Shown piece after piece: positions 57,955-64,000 of a stretch of DNA of 64,000 nucleotides; position 1 is the first letter of the stretch, and the number at the start of each line of letters is the position of its first letter. Source of the DNA: Edaphochlamys debaryana (lineage: Eukaryota; Chlorophyta; Chlorophyceae; Chlamydomonadales); the NCBI GenBank assembly GCA_016858145.1, contig JAEHOE010000091.1, forward strand, positions 1 to 64,000. The letters run 5' to 3'. A program made the position numbers and the translations under genes. Below the pieces are notes generated by a model, which was not told where the DNA came from, searched no databases, and saw only the letters and a list, made by a program, of their open reading frames with translations.

Positions 57955-59300
57955 CGACTTGAGGGCCTGAAGCGGGGCGTGCTGTGAGGGCGAGCGCTGG
58001 AGGGGCGTGCGGGTGCATGGGGGGGGGGGAGCGGGCGGCGGCAGCGGGGCCAGGCAGGGGGGGTGGAGGCTAGGGCGTGGAGTGGGGCCGGGGCTGTCAG
58101 TGTGGGGTGGCGGGGGTGAGCGAGGTCCTTGGGGGAAAGGTGGGTGTTCGACGCGTACCGGTAGCGGCATGGCGGGGGCAGACGTGCACGGCCTCGTGAG
58201 GTGTACATGCAGGTGTGGTGGGCTCTGGTCCCGGGCGCAGATGGGCCCTCCAAAGCATCTGCAGTAAGCCAGGCTGGCAGCGAGCGCGGAGGCTGGCACC
58301 GAGCGCTCATGGGCGGGGGCTCCGGCGAGGGCGTTCCCTGAGGGGGTGGGGGTGCCCCAGTGGAGTGCAGCAAGCTTGACTGAGGGGGCTCTTCCAGCGG
58401 CTCGCGAAGGGGCCGCTCATGCCGTTGCCCCCCCGGGCTCAACCCCGGGCACCCCCGCTGCCCTCGCCCTCTGCCCCGGCCGAGCAGCTCTCACCTCATC
58501 ACGCCTCATCCACCTGAAGCCAAGCCCGCGCATACCGCCAGTGCTAAAACCGCACGACAGCCCATCAGGTGGCTTGCTGCAGGGGCCATGCCCACACAAC
58601 ATGTGACGGATCAGGCCGACAGGCCCCCTCTTGCTGCTGCACAACAAAGTGGATGGCCTCTGGTCTGGTCCAGCGTCCAGCCCTGCCCACGCAAGCCGGG
58701 GGCTGTGCCCACCCGTCCTGCGTCCTGCCCGCCGCACCACCAGCTGGGGCACGGCAGGGGCTCAGGGACTAGCACGCCAGATCCGATGTACAAGTGGATT
58801 GCAACACTTGGGCGTGGCGGTGCTCACACGGCCTCTCCCCCGCGCCGACGCCCGACTCCGCTCTGCCACGCAGCTCCCTCCCCACAGGGCGGGGGCTGGT
58901 CCGAAGCCCTCACAAGCCCGCGCCGAGCGACCACGCACGGCAGCACGGCGGCACGCGCCCCAGGCCCCCGGTCCGAGAATGCACCCCGCACATTCCCCGC
59001 ACATGCACACCCCACCGCCCCCGACCTCCTCCCCGCCTCTGCTCCCCCTTCGCCCGCCCACCCCCTGGCACTGCCCTCCCACCCCCCGGCACCCAACGAG
59101 CCCTCCACTGGTCGCCCCCTGCCACCCACCCCCGGCCACACCCTGCCGCACGATGCCCCCGACAACCCCAGACAGCTCACAAGAGTGCTGGCCCCCTCGC
59201 CTGCCCACTCCGGTGCCTCCCGCCCCAAATCTAGATTTGCATCCGGGCCCGGGCCGGATATCGATGCAGGCCCACCCGCGGGTCCAGGTCCAGGCCCGGC
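57955..59300. other. Convergent intergenic region
   Basis: The 3' flanks of DNAAF5 and of the HAD phosphatase. No coding family was recognised. The long Pro/His-rich open frames at 58588-59442 on the plus strand run antisense into the last HAD exon and are treated as shadows. Confidence 0.45.
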
Positions 59301-62300
59301 TCAGGCCCCGAGCGTGGTGCCGTACGGCGACACGGACCACGGGATCATGCACATGCCCTCCTTGAGATCAATGTCGGGCAGCGTACGGCAGCCCTCCTCC
59401 TCGTCGCACAGGTTCTTGAAGATATCATCGATGGAGACCTGACAGGGGGGGGAGGGGGGGTGATGCGCGTTTGTCGTGCTTGACCTTCACCCGCCCCGCC
59501 CTCCATCCTCTCTCCTCCTCCGCTGCACCCTCGGCACCCCACTGATCCGCTCAACCCCCGCTGCCACCTCCGGCCCCCGCACCTCTCCCCGCTCCTGCGC
59601 CCCCCTGCTCCCCCACGCCCCCCCCCCCTCCCCCCTCCCCCCTCCCCCCCCCCCACCTGGTACGCGGGCCCCGCCAGCGCGGGCAGCACCGCCGCCGCCC
59701 CCTCCGCGCAGAAGTCCGCCGACGATGTGGAGGAGGTGGGGGTGACAATGCACTTCATGCCCGCACCCACGGCCGCGCGGAGGCCCACCTTTGGGGGGGG
59801 GGTTGAGGGCGGGGCAGGGTGCGGGGGTCGGGCGGGGAAAGGAGGAGGCCGACAGGTTGCTCATGGCTGCCTGCGCAGTGCCCTAGGCTTCTGGTCCCTA
59901 GTCCTCCCCTTCCCTTGCCTCCCCCCCCCCACACACACCAGGGAGTCCTCGATGACCACACAGCGCTCCGCGGGGATGTTGCCCAGGCGCTCACGGGCTG
60001 GGGGGGGGGGAAGGACATAGGGGGGGGGGGTTAAAGGCGTGGTGCAGATGGGGAGGGGCGGCTCTGGTGTGCGAAGGAAAAGATTAGGAAGGGGTCCAGG
60101 CGAAGCGGGCTTGTGGCCGCGTTGCTACCTTGGCCCTGGGATAGGGCTGGGGAGCTGCGCTCTACATCAACCCCCTCCCGACTCCCCTCCTCCACGTCCG
60201 CCCCCCCCTACCCATGTTGTAGATGAGGGGGTCGGGCTTCTTGCGGGTGACGTCATCGCCCGCCAGGATGACGTCAAACCTGGGGGGGGGAGGGGACAGC
60301 ACGTGGCGTCAGGCCGGCAGCCAGAAGGGGGCAGCTACGTGGGGAGTGGTGGTGGTCAGCCGCCCGCTCCTCCCCGCATGTGCAGGTGCCCCACGCAGCC
60401 GTGCCCCTTTACCCCCCTCGCCCCCCCCCCAGGGTCCACTTACTTGGCCAGGCGCTCGGGCCCCACCACCGAGTTGACCACCTGCCAGCGGGCGGGAGGG
60501 GGAGGGGGGAAGAGGAAAGGGGGGCAGGGGGAGGAGGAATGAGCGGCTTCGGACGGGGCAAGGCCCCACCAGCCCCAGCGGCACCTTCCCACAATCCCAA
60601 AGCCCGCCAACACTCCGCCGCCAGAGCCGAAGGCGAGCAGCCGCCATCACGCCCTGCGCCCCCCCACCCCCACCCCCCCCATGGACTCCAGCTCCCGTAG
60701 CTGCCCCGGCCCACTTTCCCCCCACCCCCACCCCACCTTGCCCCCCCTAGCCCCCCTCGTTCCCCCTCCTTCCCCCTTTCCCCCCACGGCGCCGCAGCAA
60801 GGTTCGGACCAGCCTTCCAGCCAGCTTCCAACCACAATTTAGTATGTCCGGGTTCCGCCCGCTTCAGCCGGGTTCTCGCTTTTTGCTGCTTTGCGTTTAC
60901 TGTAGCAATCACTAACCAGGGTCAGCACACACCTTCTCGAAGCCCTCCTTGGTGGCCGCCGAGCAGATGCACATAAACACGTCATCCCGGGCCAGGCCCT
61001 CGTCCATGAGGGCCAGCACACCTGACAGGGGGGGGAGGGGGGAGGGGGGGAGGGGGGGGAGGGGAGGAGGGGGGAGAAGGGGAACGGAGGTGAACTGGGG
61101 GGGGGGGGGCGGGGTGACAGGCGCCGAGTCCTCCCCCCATCGGCCCGCCCTTTATCCCGAGTCCCCCTCCCCCCCCGCCCCCCTCTCACCCGGCCGCGCC
61201 TCCGCCGCGCTCTCCACAATGACCTTGTAGTGATCGGTCTTGCAGTCCTGGGGGGCAGGGGGGGGCAGGGGGTGGGTGGGGGAGGGGGGTTAGGATGTGG
61301 GTTCGGGATGGGCTGGTGGCCGCGTTGCTGCCCGCAAATGGGATGGGGGGGTGGGGGACACACACACATTCATCCGGCTGGCCGGCTAGTCACCGCGCCT
61401 CCGACTCCCAGGCTCATGCGAGCAGCCCTTCACACACGTTTTTCCTCCCCTCCGCCCCCTCCCCCCCCACCTGCAGGTCGTCCACCAGCTTGTTGCAGGC
61501 CTCCTCGGAGGTGGGGGCGGGGCCGAACTTGGTGGAGGGCCAGCCTGTGTGTGGGGGGGGGAGAGGGGGAGTTTTTGAGGGGTCATCAAGAGGAGGAGCC
61601 CCGCTGGGCGGGGCAGGGGCGGCCAGTCCAGAGGGGGGGGCGGCGGGCATGCGGCCCTCGACCGGGGGTCAGCCCCGGCCCCGGCCACAGCAGGGAGCGC
61701 AGCCGTCAGCCCCCGCAGTCCGCCTGTTCGCCCACAGGGGCACCGGCACAGGCCTCACCAACCCCCACCCCCGGAGCTCCGCGGGGCTGCGGCACCACGC
61801 GGGGCCAGCGCCCCCCTCCCCCCCCTCCCTCTCCCCTCTCCCTCTCTCCCCCACCGCCCTCCCCCTCCCACCGTTGTTCTTGAAGTGGTACTTCATCTTG
61901 GGCTTGCCGCCCCCCACCGTGTTCTGGAGCACGTCCTGGGGGGGGGAGAGGGGAGGGGGGAGGGGCGAGGGGGGGCGGAGGGGGTGTTGAGAGTCCCGGC
62001 CCCGCACCCAGCCGCGTGGCCGCCCCCGCCAGCCCACCCTGCATTCCTCGCCCGTTCCCTCCCCTCCCCATGAGGCCATGACGTACTGTCGCTCTCCCGC
62101 TCAGCTACAAACACCCCCCCCCCCACCCCTCCCCCCACCCCTCACGTAGTACTCGGTGGTCCACACCAGCGGAACTCCGTCAATGGCACAACCAAACGCC
62201 TCGAAGGCAGCGTTGTAGGCCTTCGGGGGGGGGAGGGGGGAAGAAGGTGAGGAGGCGCCCAGGGGACCAGGGCCCAGCAGCCCAACTCCCACCGCGCTGC

Positions 62301-63136
62301 ACCCTGCTGTGCCTCCCCGCCCGTGGCCCCAGGCCCCCACCAGCACCAACAGGGGGCACAGGGAACATGGCCCGTGTTCCATTCACCCATACCGCAGCGC
62401 CCCAACCCCAACTCCACCGTCGCCTTGGTCCCCCGTCTGACCCGTCGGGCTCGCCATGTATCCCCCTTCGGAAAAATGCCCCCGTCTAACCCTCCCCCAG
62501 CTTCAGTCTGCCCCTGCACCCACCATCCTGGGCTCCCTCTTTCCCTCCTCTGCACGCCCCCCAGCCCCCGCCGCGTGCACCGGATTCCCTCCCTCTTCCC
62601 CCCCCCCGGTGCGTGCCTTGCGGTGCAGCTCCTCGGTCTCCACGATCACTCCATCGCAGCTGGGGGGGGGCATGGGTAAGGGAGGGGCGGCAAAGGGCAG
62701 GGCGGGAGGGGTGTTGTGATGGCAGGGAGGCGGGGCACTCTGGCTGGTGCAGAGGGGGGCGGAGGGGAGTGAGCGAATCCCTTGGGGCCTGGACAGACGA
62801 CCCTGGGGTGTGGAGGAGGAGCCCCTCGTGGTCAACAGTCCCTCGCCCCCCCCCCCCCAGCATCCATGCATGCCTTGCACGGGTCCGGACCCAAGTCTGC
62901 CCAAGCACAGAACTGATCCAGGTGCTTCGTACTCACTCGAACAGCAGCGCCGAGGTCTTGGCGTGGGCGACCACAGCCCCGCGAGCGAGGGAGCCCGCAT
63001 CCGTGCGAGGGCCCGCAGCGGGCGCGCAAGAGCGAGTCGCGAGAGACGCAGTCGACGGACCGCGGGCGCTGAAGGGAGTGGCCCTGGCGCGAGCGCCCGC
63101 GGCCGCGAGCCCACTGCGCTGTGCAAGCAACTGCAT
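59301..63136 (-). CDS. Chloroplast HAD/CbbY-like phosphatase (At4g39970 type)
   Basis: Twelve exons: 63136-62937, 62659-62617, 62220-62146, 61935-61872, 61544-61471, 61247-61190, 61021-60933, 60481-60444, 60279-60212, 59997-59939, 59788-59657 and 59438-59301 (TGA), giving 345 residues in frame. Residues 1-60 are Ala/Ser/Arg-rich with almost no acidic residues, a typical plastid transit peptide. HAD motif I is FDCDGVI (Asp67, Asp69), motif II is CSAATK (Ser192), motif III is KKPDP (Lys228) and motif IV is VIEDS (Glu253, Asp254). VGGGKPKM and NNGWPSTKF in the cap and TSSTSSADF near the end match the plant At4g39970 subfamily. CbbY enzymes remove xylulose-1,5-bisphosphate, a Rubisco inhibitor, and the same role is plausible here. 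Intron 2 has a GC donor. Confidence 0.93.
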
Positions 63137-64000
63137 GGCGAACGAGGCGGTTCTATACTATCAGCCGCTGCACGCAGCACGACCTATGGTATGAATATAC
63201 TGTTGTTCAGGCTAAACAATTGCGTGAGCAGCCAAGCGCACGCAACTGTTGCCGCGGATGCGGACCGGATAAGGGTTTGGCACGCGGCTGAGTACCGACA
63301 CGCACCGTAGCCGATGCCGCGATGGCTTGCAGCCATCATAAGCAGCAAGCAGGAGAGGAGGGGGGCCGGGGGTTTCTGGTATGGACGCCGAACGGCAGGG
63401 TTTGGCACGGCATCGGCATGGCCCTCGCGCGAAATGGCGCGAGCAGGGCAGTGGTCGTGTCTCCTCCCTGTTCTGGCGGACTTACTGCGAGTGCCGAGGA
63501 CGTTGCAGCCCCCCACCCCACCCTTTGGCCTGCATGAAGGAGGGGCGATGGAGGGGGGCGTGGGGGCGGTGGTCCTGGCTCCAGGGTCCCACCGACTGCC
63601 GTTGTTCCCGGCCGCCCACAGCTCGGTCCGGCAGGGCAGCCTGTGCGTCCGCCTCGTGCGGCCCTCCGCAGCTTGTGACCTAGAGTCCGCCGCGGGGGCC
63701 GGGGGCCATGCCCTTCGTTCCCCTCAGTCTGCCGCAGTCCGCACTGGCATTACATACCGGTACGACCTACCCGTGCTGCGTCGAACTCCGTAGGTCAGTG
63801 AGACCTCAGACATGTTCAGGGGTTGAAGCAGCTGACAAACCGATTTGCGTGATCAAGACACGCCAATACGCAAACCTCAAGTCATATCTATACCGTTTTG
63901 TCCACGGCCTTCAGTTCCGAAGCCGCCCCAGCCAATCAAGCCCGCCCGCGGACAGGAACCCGCCTGCCCGCCATTCTCGCAGCGTTATCACCCATCCATT
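63137..64000. promoter_or_regulatory. Upstream region of the HAD phosphatase gene; window end
   Basis: The first 100-200 bp must hold the minus-strand promoter. An AT-rich TATGAATATACT stretch lies at 63189-63200, about 55 bp upstream of the ATG. The rest shows no recognisable gene. Confidence 0.4.

Overview
The window is the left end of a chromosome from a GC-rich green alga, most likely a core chlorophyte. It opens with degenerate CCCTAAA repeats, which is the plant-type TTTAGGG telomere read on the C-rich strand. The genes are dense in introns and carry green-lineage signatures: a ubiquitin-RUB fusion, an At4g39970-like plastid HAD phosphatase, a DUF647/RUS protein and an OXS3-like protein. 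A DNAAF5/HEATR2 gene suggests the alga builds, or recently built, motile cilia.

Layout. 1-430 is telomere and 435-1373 is a 182-bp subtelomeric tandem repeat. 1590-4984 (minus) is an 11-exon type II membrane protein, probably a glycosyltransferase, containing an 8-nt microexon. 6050-7461 (plus) is a decayed SGNH-like gene. 7965-13411 is a 5.4-kb minisatellite of 21-bp units with about 0.95-kb higher-order periodicity. A hAT-type MITE with a perfect 8-bp target duplication (13702-14274) separates it from a small second block of the same satellite (14723-14955). 15889-18024 (minus) is a conserved gene of unknown function. It is divergent from 18253-28592 (plus), a 31-exon NLR-like STAND gene with an N-terminal lipidation motif, a HeLo/MLKL-like helical region, an NB-ARC-like core and C-terminal TPRs. 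30036-35616 (minus) is a RUS/DUF647 gene. 36443-40238 (plus) is a single-pass type I membrane protein of no recognised family. 41372-41845 is a second MITE with the same termini, and 43664-44482 (minus) is a truncated reverse transcriptase. 44776-46362 (plus) is ubiquitin-RUB, 48324-49976 (plus) is an intronless OXS3-like gene, and 51772-52059 is a 36-bp tandem repeat. 52925-57954 (plus) is DNAAF5, and 59301-63136 (minus) is the HAD phosphatase.

Gene models were assembled by hand from GT-AG (two GC-AG) junctions. Every junction given keeps the reading frame, but none has transcript support. The genes do not form one pathway. The most notable locus is the NLR-like gene, whose architecture parallels plant and animal resistosome or necroptosis executors. 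It lies about 18 kb from the telomere and shares a 228-bp divergent promoter with the unknown gene. Most introns in the intron-dense genes begin with a G-run after GT and end with a C-run before AG, a signature that helped set the boundaries.
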